From Limnohabitans sp. (GTDB taxonomy: Bacteria; Pseudomonadota; Gammaproteobacteria; Burkholderiales; Burkholderiaceae_C): a DNA stretch of 6,522 nucleotides. The notes under the pieces were generated by a model. That model worked only from the letters and a program-made list of their open reading frames with translations, made no database searches and was not told the origin of the DNA. Positions 1 to 5,832 of the stretch are shown here, one piece after another. The position numbers and the translations under genes were made by a program. The DNA lies in NCBI GenBank assembly GCA_023260735.1, contig JALQUL010000232.1, positions 1-6,522 of the forward strand, given 5' to 3'. How positions within the stretch are numbered: position 1 is the first letter of the stretch; the number at the start of each line of letters is the position of its first letter.

Positions 1-122
1 TCTCTCCAATATCGCTCGACCGCGAATTCCCGGGTGTATCCATAGCCTCCGTGAATCTGCAGGCCTTCGCTGGTGACGCGTTCGGCCATCTCCGAGGCGA
101 TCAATTTCGCCATCGACGCTTC
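1..122 (-). CDS. Acyl-CoA dehydrogenase, internal fragment (truncated at both ends; chimeric junction)
   Basis: Read on the minus strand from about 122 down to 1, this stretch is open and gives a typical acyl-CoA dehydrogenase C-terminal domain segment. It contains EASMAKLIASEMAERV followed by QIHGGYGYTREF and VERYWR. The GGYGYTREF block is the family hallmark near the FAD/substrate site of these flavoenzymes, which oxidise acyl-CoA thioesters to enoyl-CoA. The frame stays plausible up to about base 134 (CADLE). Both ends are missing: the C-terminus runs off the left edge, and the N-terminal part is replaced by DAHP synthase sequence on the other strand. By hand count 70 of 120 bases are G or C, against 42-43% in sampled lines of the neighbouring gene. 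The family assignment is firm, but the substrate class is not determinable. I infer that this piece comes from another genome or locus. Confidence 0.85.
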
Positions 123-829
123 AAGGTCTGCGCATTGGTCGTCAGGTTTTAATTGAAATCAATCGTTTAGGTTTACCTGCAGGCAGCGAATTTTTAGATG
201 TGATTTCCCCACAATATTTAGGTGACCTGATTAGCTGGGGTGCAATTGGTGCACGTACCACAGAAAGCCAAGTCCACCGTGAATTAGCTTCTGGTTTATC
301 GGCTCCTATTGGTTTTAAAAATGGCACCGATGGCAACATCAAAATTGCCACTGACGCAATTCAAGCTGCCGCTCGTGGTCATCACTTTTTATCAGTTCAT
401 AAAAACGGCAGTGTTGCAATTGTTCAAACCAACGGTAACCCCGATTGCCACGTTATTTTACGTGGTGGCAAAACGCCTAACTATGATGCAGAGCATGTTG
501 AAAAAGCAGTCGCCGACTTACAAGCGGCTAAATTACCGGGTACTTTAATGGTCGATTGCAGCCATGCCAACAGCAGCAAACAACACCAACGTCAAATTGA
601 TGTAGCCGCTGATATTGCTAACCAAATCAGCAATGGCTCACATAGTATTTTTGGTGTGATGGTGGAAAGTCATATTAATGGTGGAGCACAAAAATTCACC
701 CCAGGTGTAGACTCATTAAGCGGACTTGAATATGGCAAAAGTATTACTGATGCCTGTATTAACTGGGAAGACTCAGTTGCGGTGCTTGAAACCTTATCGA
801 ATGCGGTAAAAGTACGTAGAAATAAATAA
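122..829 (+). CDS. aroG: 3-deoxy-7-phosphoheptulonate (DAHP) synthase, class I, 5'-truncated
   Basis: This enzyme condenses phosphoenolpyruvate with erythrose 4-phosphate, the first step of the shikimate pathway, in the cytosol. The frame reads GLRIGRQVLIEIN from base 125 and continues without a break through the Met at 200 to TAA at 827-829. Counting from that Met, the residues matching E. coli AroG are Arg19 (R165), Lys40 in GFKNGTDG (K186), Arg88 in ILRGGK (R234), His122 in DCSHANSSK (H268), Glu156 in VMVESH (E302) and Asp184 in SITDAC (D326). The spacings agree with AroG except for a four-residue insertion before the last. About 235 residues remain of a usual 350, so roughly 115 N-terminal residues, including the metal-binding Cys and the PEP-binding Arg/Lys near the start, are lost at the chimeric junction. 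The Met at 200 is internal, not the true start. The isozyme type (Phe-, Tyr- or Trp-sensitive) cannot be decided without the N-terminus, so the symbol is a best guess. Confidence 0.93.
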   Translation, partial: QGLRIGRQVLIEINRLGLPAGSEFLDVISPQYLGDLISWGAIGARTTESQVHRELASGLSAPIGFKNGTDGNIKIATDAIQAAARGHHFLSVHKNGSVAIVQTNGNPDCHVILRGGKTPNYDAEHVEKAVADLQAAKLPGTLMVDCSHANSSKQHQRQIDVAADIANQISNGSHSIFGVMVESHINGGAQKFTPGVDSLSGLEYGKSITDACINWEDSVAVLETLSNAVKVRRNK

Positions 830-849
830 TTATTTCGTATTAAACGACC

Positions 850-900
850 AGCATCTGACTAAAATGAATTCTTTCCTTTTGGTCAGATGCTTTCTTTTTT
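850..900 (+). terminator. Rho-independent terminator after the DAHP synthase gene
   Basis: AGCATCTGAC (850-859) pairs perfectly with GTCAGATGCT (882-891). The stem extends inward through a G-T wobble and four A-T pairs (861-864 with 877-880), giving 15 pairs around a 12-nt loop (865-876). A T-rich run, TTTCTTTTTT, follows at 891-900. It lies 20 bases after the stop codon and 45 bases before the permease start, so it should separate aroG transcription from the transport cluster. Confidence 0.9.
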
Positions 901-944
901 AACTATCCCCTCCTTTTTCGCCTTTACCATATCCAATCATCATT

Positions 945-1739
945 ATGCTGAAAGCTTTTTTTGAATCTGCTTATTTATGGTTAAAGGGTTGGTGGCATGT
1001 CGTCTATTTTGCTGCAATCGTGTGGGTAGCTGCCCTATCACCAAGCTCTTATTCGCTCAGAAAAAAAATCACTCACCCCCCCTCAAAAGCCGAGCCCCTA
1101 CTCAATTATTTGTATGCCTGTACGGTGCCAGTGTTACCTTGGTTTACGCTACTCATGTCGCTTGTGAGTTTGGTCTTAATTAGAATTGTAGTGGTTACCG
1201 CTCAAAGTTATGGGCTATCACAATATGCACTAGAAGTTGTGGTACGTGTTTTAGTCATGGAATTATTGCCATTATCGGCTGCCTTATTTGTAGCCTTCAG
1301 AACCATGGTGCCTATGTCAGTGCAACTGCTTGAGTTAAAACAAAGTGGGCATTTAAACGGCTGGGAAGTTGGTGCAAGTCCTTTGAGTACGGAGCTAGTA
1401 CCCCGCATGTTGGCTGGCGTTTTTGCAGTGCTTACTTTAGTGGTGATCAGTGGCAGTATGGCTTTAGTTTTAGCCTATTTAGTCGTGAATGGTTTTTCGG
1501 TCTGGGGGCTCTCCGCCTACACCCGAACAGTAGGGCAAGTTTTTTTGCCCTCAGTAGTCATTGGTTTTGCTTTAAAAACTTTTCTGTTTGCTATCGCAAC
1601 CGCCACCATTCCGATGGCAAGCAGTTTACAAGAAGACGCTAAAATACCTGGGTATGGGGCTCCACCTCCCGGTATTGTTCGACTCTTAACTGCCATCTTA
1701 ATGATTGAAACCGCTACCCTAGTGCTCAAATATTTTTAG
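945..1739 (+). CDS. Divergent MlaE-family ABC transporter permease
   Basis: This 264-residue integral membrane protein has about the length of E. coli MlaE (260). Hydrophobic segments lie near residues 17-32, 59-84, 95-118, 155-182, 199-222 and 244-262. The core block ELLPLSAALFVAFRT (106-120), followed about 30 residues later by PRMLAGV, aligns with the MlaE core around RELGPVVAALLFAGR and PRFWAGV. The cytoplasmic coupling region between them (125-150) is degenerate compared with MlaE. MlaE-type permeases form the inner-membrane dimer of MCE lipid transporters, working with an ATPase, an MCE protein and often a lipoprotein. Here an MCE gene and a lipoprotein gene follow, but no ATPase gene does. 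The assignment rests on this alignment plus the neighbourhood. The ATG at 945 is preceded by pyrimidine-rich sequence with no Shine-Dalgarno. An A8 and a C7 homopolymer fall in the loop after the first membrane segment. Confidence 0.82.
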   Translation: MLKAFFESAYLWLKGWWHVVYFAAIVWVAALSPSSYSLRKKITHPPSKAEPLLNYLYACTVPVLPWFTLLMSLVSLVLIRIVVVTAQSYGLSQYALEVVVRVLVMELLPLSAALFVAFRTMVPMSVQLLELKQSGHLNGWEVGASPLSTELVPRMLAGVFAVLTLVVISGSMALVLAYLVVNGFSVWGLSAYTRTVGQVFLPSVVIGFALKTFLFAIATATIPMASSLQEDAKIPGYGAPPPGIVRLLTAILMIETATLVLKYF

Positions 1740-1805
1740 AGCGATAGGCACTTACTTTAGAGTTGATTTCTTTCGGCTATCATTTATTCATTCATAATCA
1801 GCATA

Positions 1806-2783
1806 ATGATAAAAGAACCATTACCTACTATTCACAACGCTTCTACTAGCCCCGAAGCTGCGGTCCGAAACTTACACCTCAAGGCAATATTATTGCTGCT
1901 CAGCTTGGTAGTGATTATTATATTAAGCGTTTTTTACCTGATGTACGCCCGTGGGATTTTTGATCAAACTCAAGAATTAGTCTTATTGGCCGATGATAGT
2001 GAGGGTATCAAACCTGGTATGGATTTAACATTTTCTGGTTTCCCTGTGGGTAGGGTCAGAAATGTCGCCTTGGCCAATAACGGCAGCGTGCGCATTTATA
2101 TTGATATTCCTAACAAAGATGCCAAGTGGCTTCGTACCACCAGTGTTTTTACCATTGAAAACTCTTTGGTGGGAACCACCAAAATTAGAGCTTATAGTGG
2201 CGTATTAACTGACCCACAATTACCACCTAACGCAGAGCGTACCGTTTTAAAGGGTGACGCTAGTAGCGAGCTGCCTAAATTGGTGGCCTCCATGAAAGAC
2301 TTGAGCGACAATTTGGTCAAAATGACCTCAGAAGACTCTGCTCTTAACAACACCATTGGTAACGCTGAACAACTTACTTTGGCACTTAAAAATCCAAAAG
2401 GTGCATTAAAAACACTGTTAGGTGAAGACGCTAACCGAATTAGCTTAGCACTTCAACAAACCAATCAAATTTTGGCGCAAGTACAAAAGCTCTCGACCAA
2501 AACCGATCAAAAAGTGTTTGGCGAAACCGGGTTATTAAGTGATTCTCAAAAAACAGTTAAAAATCTGAATGCTACGCTTGAAGATACAAGGGCAAGCCTT
2601 AAAAAAATGGATGCAATTCTTGCCGACACCAAAGCCATTACCGCCAATACCAAAGATGCTACGCAAGATTTAATTATTTTGCGCCAAGAAGTCGATGCCA
2701 ATCTTAGAAAAATTGACGGCTTAGTCAACGATATCAATCGCAAATGGCCTTTTGCCCGAGATACCGAAATCAAATTACCATGA
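1806..2783 (+). CDS. MCE-domain (MlaD-like) lipid-transport protein with long helical tail
   Basis: The 325-residue protein begins with a short cytoplasmic segment and a single membrane anchor (about residues 27-46), followed by one MCE domain (about 56-134) that includes the motif GIKPGMDLTFSGFPVGRV. Proteins of this family form hexameric rings in the periplasm that bind and pass phospholipids between inner and outer membranes. After the domain comes a region rich in Leu, Asn, Thr and Lys (about 155-311), predicted helical or coiled coil, which ends in a conserved-looking WPFARDTE motif near the C-terminus. E. coli MlaD (183 residues) lacks such a tail. The gene lies 66 bases after the permease stop, and its TGA overlaps the ATG of the lipoprotein gene (ATGA), so co-transcription and translational coupling are likely. 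The start at 1806 leaves a good anchor but has no Shine-Dalgarno. The family is certain; the transported lipid is not known. Confidence 0.92.
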   Translation: MIKEPLPTIHNASTSPEAAVRNLHLKAILLLLSLVVIIILSVFYLMYARGIFDQTQELVLLADDSEGIKPGMDLTFSGFPVGRVRNVALANNGSVRIYIDIPNKDAKWLRTTSVFTIENSLVGTTKIRAYSGVLTDPQLPPNAERTVLKGDASSELPKLVASMKDLSDNLVKMTSEDSALNNTIGNAEQLTLALKNPKGALKTLLGEDANRISLALQQTNQILAQVQKLSTKTDQKVFGETGLLSDSQKTVKNLNATLEDTRASLKKMDAILADTKAITANTKDATQDLIILRQEVDANLRKIDGLVNDINRKWPFARDTEIKLP

Positions 2784-3451
2784 TATCCAAATCCTCTCTT
2801 CTTGCTCAATACTCGGGGCTTATCTTATGCATTAGTATTGCAGCGTGCTCCAGCACTCCACCCCCCAAAGATTGGAGTGCCAACACTTTTTCTAGTCAAC
2901 AATCTGCCACCAAATATTTGTTACTAGGTGAAACCCAAAAAGCCCAAGCTGCCATCAGTCAATTGCGCAAAGACCTCGCTGTTACCGCCAGAACTGATTT
3001 AGCCGCTAAAACCGAACTCGCTCTTTGTGCAATTGAACAAGCTAGCCTCAAAATGCCACCTTGCGAGGCTTTTGAAAAATTAAAAATAGATGCTCAAGCC
3101 TCGGAATTGGCTTATGCTCAATTTTTAAGTGGCCAATGGGCAGGATTACCACATAAGCTACTACCACCGCAATATCAATCAATGGTGGTGCATCCAACCC
3201 CAGAATCACAATTAATCGCCATAGAATCCCCCATTTCAAGACTAATTGCAGGTTCAGTTTTATTACAACGAAACCAACTGTCACCACAGAGTTTAGAATT
3301 AATGGTCAACACAGCCAGCCAAGAGGGATGGCGAAAACCGGTTTTGGCTTGGTTAAATGTTCAACTCACTATTTTTGAGAAGAATAATGATAGTGTTCGT
3401 GCCAAGCAAGTAATAAGACGGATGCAAATGTTAGAACAAACACTTTATTGA
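2780..3451 (+). CDS. Unclassified lipoprotein of the MCE transport cluster
   Basis: The start is taken at ATG 2780 because it gives a clean lipoprotein signal: MISK, a hydrophobic stretch, then the lipobox IAAC with the modified Cys at residue 23, and a Ser/Pro-rich linker (SSTPPPK). An upstream in-frame ATG at 2744 lies inside the MCE gene and would add 12 polar residues before the signal. Ser after the Cys predicts outer-membrane sorting by the E. coli Lol rule. The mature part (about 200 residues) looks all-helical and TPR-like, with blocks such as YLLLGETQKAQAAISQLRK and ELAYAQFLSGQW. Cys83 and Cys95 could form a disulfide. It does not show recognisable PqiC/YmbA-type auxiliary lipoprotein motifs. 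Position and the ATGA overlap with the MCE gene suggest that it is the outer-membrane partner of the transporter, but this is inference, and I do not recognise the family. Confidence 0.85.
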   Translation: MISKSSLLAQYSGLILCISIAACSSTPPPKDWSANTFSSQQSATKYLLLGETQKAQAAISQLRKDLAVTARTDLAAKTELALCAIEQASLKMPPCEAFEKLKIDAQASELAYAQFLSGQWAGLPHKLLPPQYQSMVVHPTPESQLIAIESPISRLIAGSVLLQRNQLSPQSLELMVNTASQEGWRKPVLAWLNVQLTIFEKNNDSVRAKQVIRRMQMLEQTLY

Positions 3452-3515
3452 TGGATTCCTCGCTGTTTTTGAATACAGCCTCGACTAAACTACTACTATT
3501 TACTATTTCCTATTT

Positions 3516-3544
3516 TGAAGTTGCTTTTAACCCATCCAACTTCA
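3516..3544 (+). other. Inverted repeat in the lipoprotein-transferase gap
   Basis: TGAAGTTG (3516-3523) and CAACTTCA (3537-3544) form an 8-bp perfect stem with a 13-nt loop. No T-run follows, so it is a poor intrinsic terminator. It ends 25 bases before the GTG start of the next gene, where it could affect translation or be a protein-binding dyad. It may also be chance. Confidence 0.35.
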
Positions 3545-3569
3545 TCTTTGCTCTCATGAAAGTCTTGGC

Positions 3570-4673
3570 GTGATTATTTTAATTTTGCTTAGTGCAATTA
3601 TTTCTACCGTCATATCTGTATTACTGATCCGTTGGGCCAGAGGTCATGCACGTCAATATGGTGGCGATAAACCGCAACGTTTTCATACCGGTGATATTCC
3701 TCGAGTGGGCGGTGCTGCCGTTTTAATTGGTTTAATTTGTGGCTGGTTATTAACTGCCTTTGATCAATTTTTAGGTTTTAACCTCAATACCAGCTCAAAT
3801 TGGACAAGTAATTGGCCTTGGATGTTAATCGTCTTACCCTCTGTATTAGGTGGTATTTTTGAAGATCTGACCCAAAGGGTCTCGGTCAGTTATCGTTTAT
3901 TGTTAACTGCTTTATCGGCCAGCCTAGCGTGTTACTTTTTAGACTTAAGTGTGACTCGTTTGGGTTTCCCCCTACTTGACAGTTGGATGCTACAAGCTCC
4001 TTGGATAGGTATAGCCCTTGCTATTATCGCCATTTGTGGATTGCCACATGCTTTTAATATTATTGATGGTTATAACGGCCTAGCCCCCATAGTTGCCATT
4101 TTAATATCGTTCGCTCTTATACATGTATCACTGCAATTAGGTGATAGGCAGTTGGCTGCTATTTTGGTGGCATTATCTGGTGCTACTTTTGGTTTCCTGG
4201 TTTGGAATTACCCTAGAGGCCTTATTTTTGCAGGTGATGGTGGTGCCTATTTATGGGGCATTATTATTGCAGCTGGTAGTATTGCCCTAGTACAAAGACA
4301 TCAAGAAGTCTCACCCTGGTTCCCTATGTTGCTATTGATTTATCCTGTTTGGGAAACTATTTTTTCCATGTATCGTAAATGGGTCAGAGGTGTTTCACCT
4401 GGTGTTGCCGATGCTCTTCATTTTCATCAACTCATTTACCGTCGTATTGTAAGAGGCGTCTTTCATGACGATGAGTCGAGAAGAATGCTGATGCGTAACA
4501 ACCGCACTTCTCCTTACCTCTGGAGCTTTACTTTGTTAACAGTTGCCCCAGCAGTTATATTTTGGAATAACAGCTGGGTCTTATTAGGTTTTTGTGTTTT
4601 ATTTGTTCTTACCTATGTTTCTGCCTATTTAATGTTGGTACGTTTTAAAGTACCCAATTGGCTTAGGCATTAA
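3570..4673 (+). CDS. MraY/WecA-like polyprenyl-phosphate glycosyl-1-phosphate transferase
   Basis: Members of this family transfer a UDP-sugar's sugar-1-phosphate (commonly N-acetylhexosamine) to undecaprenyl phosphate at the inner membrane, starting O-antigen, capsule or other lipid-linked glycans. The 367-residue protein has about ten hydrophobic segments and the expected motifs in order: DKPQRFHTGDIPRVGG (33-48), FEDL (97-100, the position of the DD pair), NIIDGYNGL (163-171), AGDGGAYLWG (221-230) and the His-rich loop DALHFHQLIYRR (281-292). That loop resembles the WecA/WbcO type rather than MraY, and no peptidoglycan genes are nearby. The start is GTG at 3570: the frame is closed by TAA at 3528 and holds no ATG before the first membrane helix. 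A five-codon ORF (MKVLA) ends on this GTG. The gene sits 118 bases after the lipoprotein gene and is probably a separate unit. Exact substrate unknown. Confidence 0.9.
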   Translation: MIILILLSAIISTVISVLLIRWARGHARQYGGDKPQRFHTGDIPRVGGAAVLIGLICGWLLTAFDQFLGFNLNTSSNWTSNWPWMLIVLPSVLGGIFEDLTQRVSVSYRLLLTALSASLACYFLDLSVTRLGFPLLDSWMLQAPWIGIALAIIAICGLPHAFNIIDGYNGLAPIVAILISFALIHVSLQLGDRQLAAILVALSGATFGFLVWNYPRGLIFAGDGGAYLWGIIIAAGSIALVQRHQEVSPWFPMLLLIYPVWETIFSMYRKWVRGVSPGVADALHFHQLIYRRIVRGVFHDDESRRMLMRNNRTSPYLWSFTLLTVAPAVIFWNNSWVLLGFCVLFVLTYVSAYLMLVRFKVPNWLRH

Positions 4674-4725
4674 AATAATTGGCTTTGCTTACTTAGTTTG
4701 AGACTTATTATTGATTAATTATTGT

Positions 4726-4743
4726 TATTCAGCCCCCTGAATA
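4726..4743. promoter_or_regulatory. Perfect 7-bp palindrome upstream of argB
   Basis: TATTCAG (4726-4732) and CTGAATA (4737-4743) flank CCCC. The dyad lies in the 155-base gap between the transferase gene and argB. It has no T-tract, so it is unlikely to be a terminator. It might be an operator or a small RNA hairpin. Its half-sites ATTCA and TGAAT are those of ArgR boxes but in reversed order, so I do not call it an ArgR site. Confidence 0.35.
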
Positions 4744-4780
4744 CTTCACTCGGTTAAGATCAATTTTCCACTTAATATTT

Positions 4781-4810
4781 ACCAACTGTCTGATTGGTTT
4801 TTATTTTTTT
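4781..4810 (+). terminator. Possible weak intrinsic terminator before argB
   Basis: ACCAA (4781-4785) pairs with TTGGT (4794-4798) around an 8-nt loop, followed by a long T-rich run to 4810. The stem is only 5 bp, but the T-run is strong. It ends 18 bases before the argB start, so if functional it would stop read-through from the transferase gene or act as a leader element of argB. Confidence 0.35.
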
Positions 4811-4828
4811 GACTTTCCTCATATCCTT

Positions 4829-5737
4829 ATGTCAAACGCATCTACATCTCCTTCACAAAACACCATTAGCGCCCTTGATAAAGCCGAAATTTTGGCTCAA
4901 GCACTACCCTATATTCGTCGTTTTCATGGCAAAACCATGGTGATTAAGTACGGCGGGAATGCAATGACAGACCCAGCTCTTCAAGCGGCTTTTGCTGAAG
5001 ATGTAGTGCTACTTAAACTGGTAGGTATTAATCCAGTCGTGGTGCACGGCGGTGGCCCTCAAATTGAATCGGTACTCAACCGATTAGGTAAAAAAGGGCA
5101 GTTTATTCAAGGTATGCGGGTTACCGACGCCGAAACTATGGAAGTAGTAGAGTGGGTGTTGGGCGGTGAGGTTCAACAAGATATTGTGGGCCTAATTAAT
5201 AGTGCGGGGGGTAAAGCAGTAGGCTTAACTGGTCGCGATGGTGGCATGATTCGTGCTACCAAATTAAAAATGTTAGATAACACCGACCCCAATCTTGAGC
5301 ATGATGTAGGCCAAGTAGGTGATATCGAGTCAATCGACCCAAGTGTAGTAAAAGCATTACAAGACGATGCTTTTATTCCGGTTATTAGCCCAATTGGTTT
5401 TGGCAAAAATAACGAAAGTTATAATATCAACGCTGACGTAGTTGCTGGTAAACTAGCGATGACACTCAATGCTGAAAAACTTTTGTTACTCACCAATACG
5501 GCTGGTGTGCTAGATAAAAATGGCACACTATTAACTGAATTAACCGCCCAGCGTATTGATGAATTATTTGCCGATGGCACTATTTCTGGTGGTATGTTGC
5601 CAAAAATTGCCGGCGCACTCGATGCAGCTAAGAGCGGTGTGCATTCTGTGCATATTATTGATGGTCGTGTTCCACATGCTTTATTACTTGAAATTTTAAC
5701 TGACCAAGCATTTGGTACGATGATTAGCTCCAACTAA
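4829..5737 (+). CDS. argB: Acetylglutamate kinase
   Basis: ArgB phosphorylates N-acetyl-L-glutamate with ATP, the second step of arginine synthesis, in the cytosol. The 302-residue protein is full length. Visible signatures are Lys40 in IKYGGNAM (phosphate binding), the glycine loop HGGGP (73-77), Arg97 in GMRVTD (substrate binding), Asn199 and Asp203 in NINAD, and Lys259 in GGMLPKI. These match the E. coli catalytic residues K8, R66, N158, D162 and K217. About 30 residues precede the kinase core and include ALPYIRRF, as in the hexameric, arginine-inhibited enzymes such as that of Pseudomonas aeruginosa, so feedback inhibition by arginine is likely. The ATG at 4829 has no Shine-Dalgarno and is preceded by a pyrimidine-rich stretch. 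The gene stands between two hairpins and is probably transcribed alone or with slmA. Confidence 0.97.
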   Translation: MSNASTSPSQNTISALDKAEILAQALPYIRRFHGKTMVIKYGGNAMTDPALQAAFAEDVVLLKLVGINPVVVHGGGPQIESVLNRLGKKGQFIQGMRVTDAETMEVVEWVLGGEVQQDIVGLINSAGGKAVGLTGRDGGMIRATKLKMLDNTDPNLEHDVGQVGDIESIDPSVVKALQDDAFIPVISPIGFGKNNESYNINADVVAGKLAMTLNAEKLLLLTNTAGVLDKNGTLLTELTAQRIDELFADGTISGGMLPKIAGALDAAKSGVHSVHIIDGRVPHALLLEILTDQAFGTMISSN

Positions 5738-5755
5738 GTTATTGTTATATCAACA

Positions 5756-5791
5756 AAATAATGTGGCCTTTACAATAAGGCCACATTATTT
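5756..5791. terminator. Intrinsic terminator hairpin between argB and slmA
   Basis: Bases 5756-5770 and 5777-5791 form a perfect 15-bp stem with a 6-nt loop (TACAAT) and a GC-rich core (GTGGCC/GGCCAC). The plus-strand 3' arm ends in TTATTT, and the minus-strand end is likewise T-rich, so the element may work in both directions. It begins 18 bases after the argB stop. The T-tract is short, so termination may be incomplete and slmA could receive some read-through. Confidence 0.78.
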
Positions 5792-5832
5792 AAAGAATCA
5801 TTTTTTCTACCTTTGGATTATTTGGACCTAAT

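Noticed and set aside
24..35. GAATTCCCGGG, resembling a cloning-vector polylinker, with PstI-like CTGCAG nearby
   Set aside because: On the minus strand it lies within a continuous acyl-CoA dehydrogenase frame (codons for T-R-E-F), so it is natural coding sequence, not vector.
879..906. Possible sigma-70 promoter for the permease (TTGGTC ... TAACTA)
   Set aside because: Spacing is only about 15 bases, the match is poor, and the -35 candidate lies in the terminator stem.
1740..1805. Search for a small gene or terminator between permease and MCE genes
   Set aside because: Only a trivial GATAG/CTATC pairing is present, with no T-run and no convincing short ORF; treated as a plain intra-operon spacer.
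2744..2779. Upstream in-frame ATG as start of the lipoprotein
   Set aside because: It would put 12 polar residues ahead of the signal peptide; ATG 2780 gives a standard lipoprotein signal and an ATGA junction.
5419..5733. 104-codon minus-strand open frame inside argB
   Set aside because: argB is a clear, full-length conserved gene on the plus strand; the antisense frame has no family features and is a shadow.
5769..5796. Possible slmA promoter (TTTACA ... TAAAGA)
   Set aside because: The -35 match is good but the -10 is weak, and the elements overlap the terminator hairpin; not enough support.
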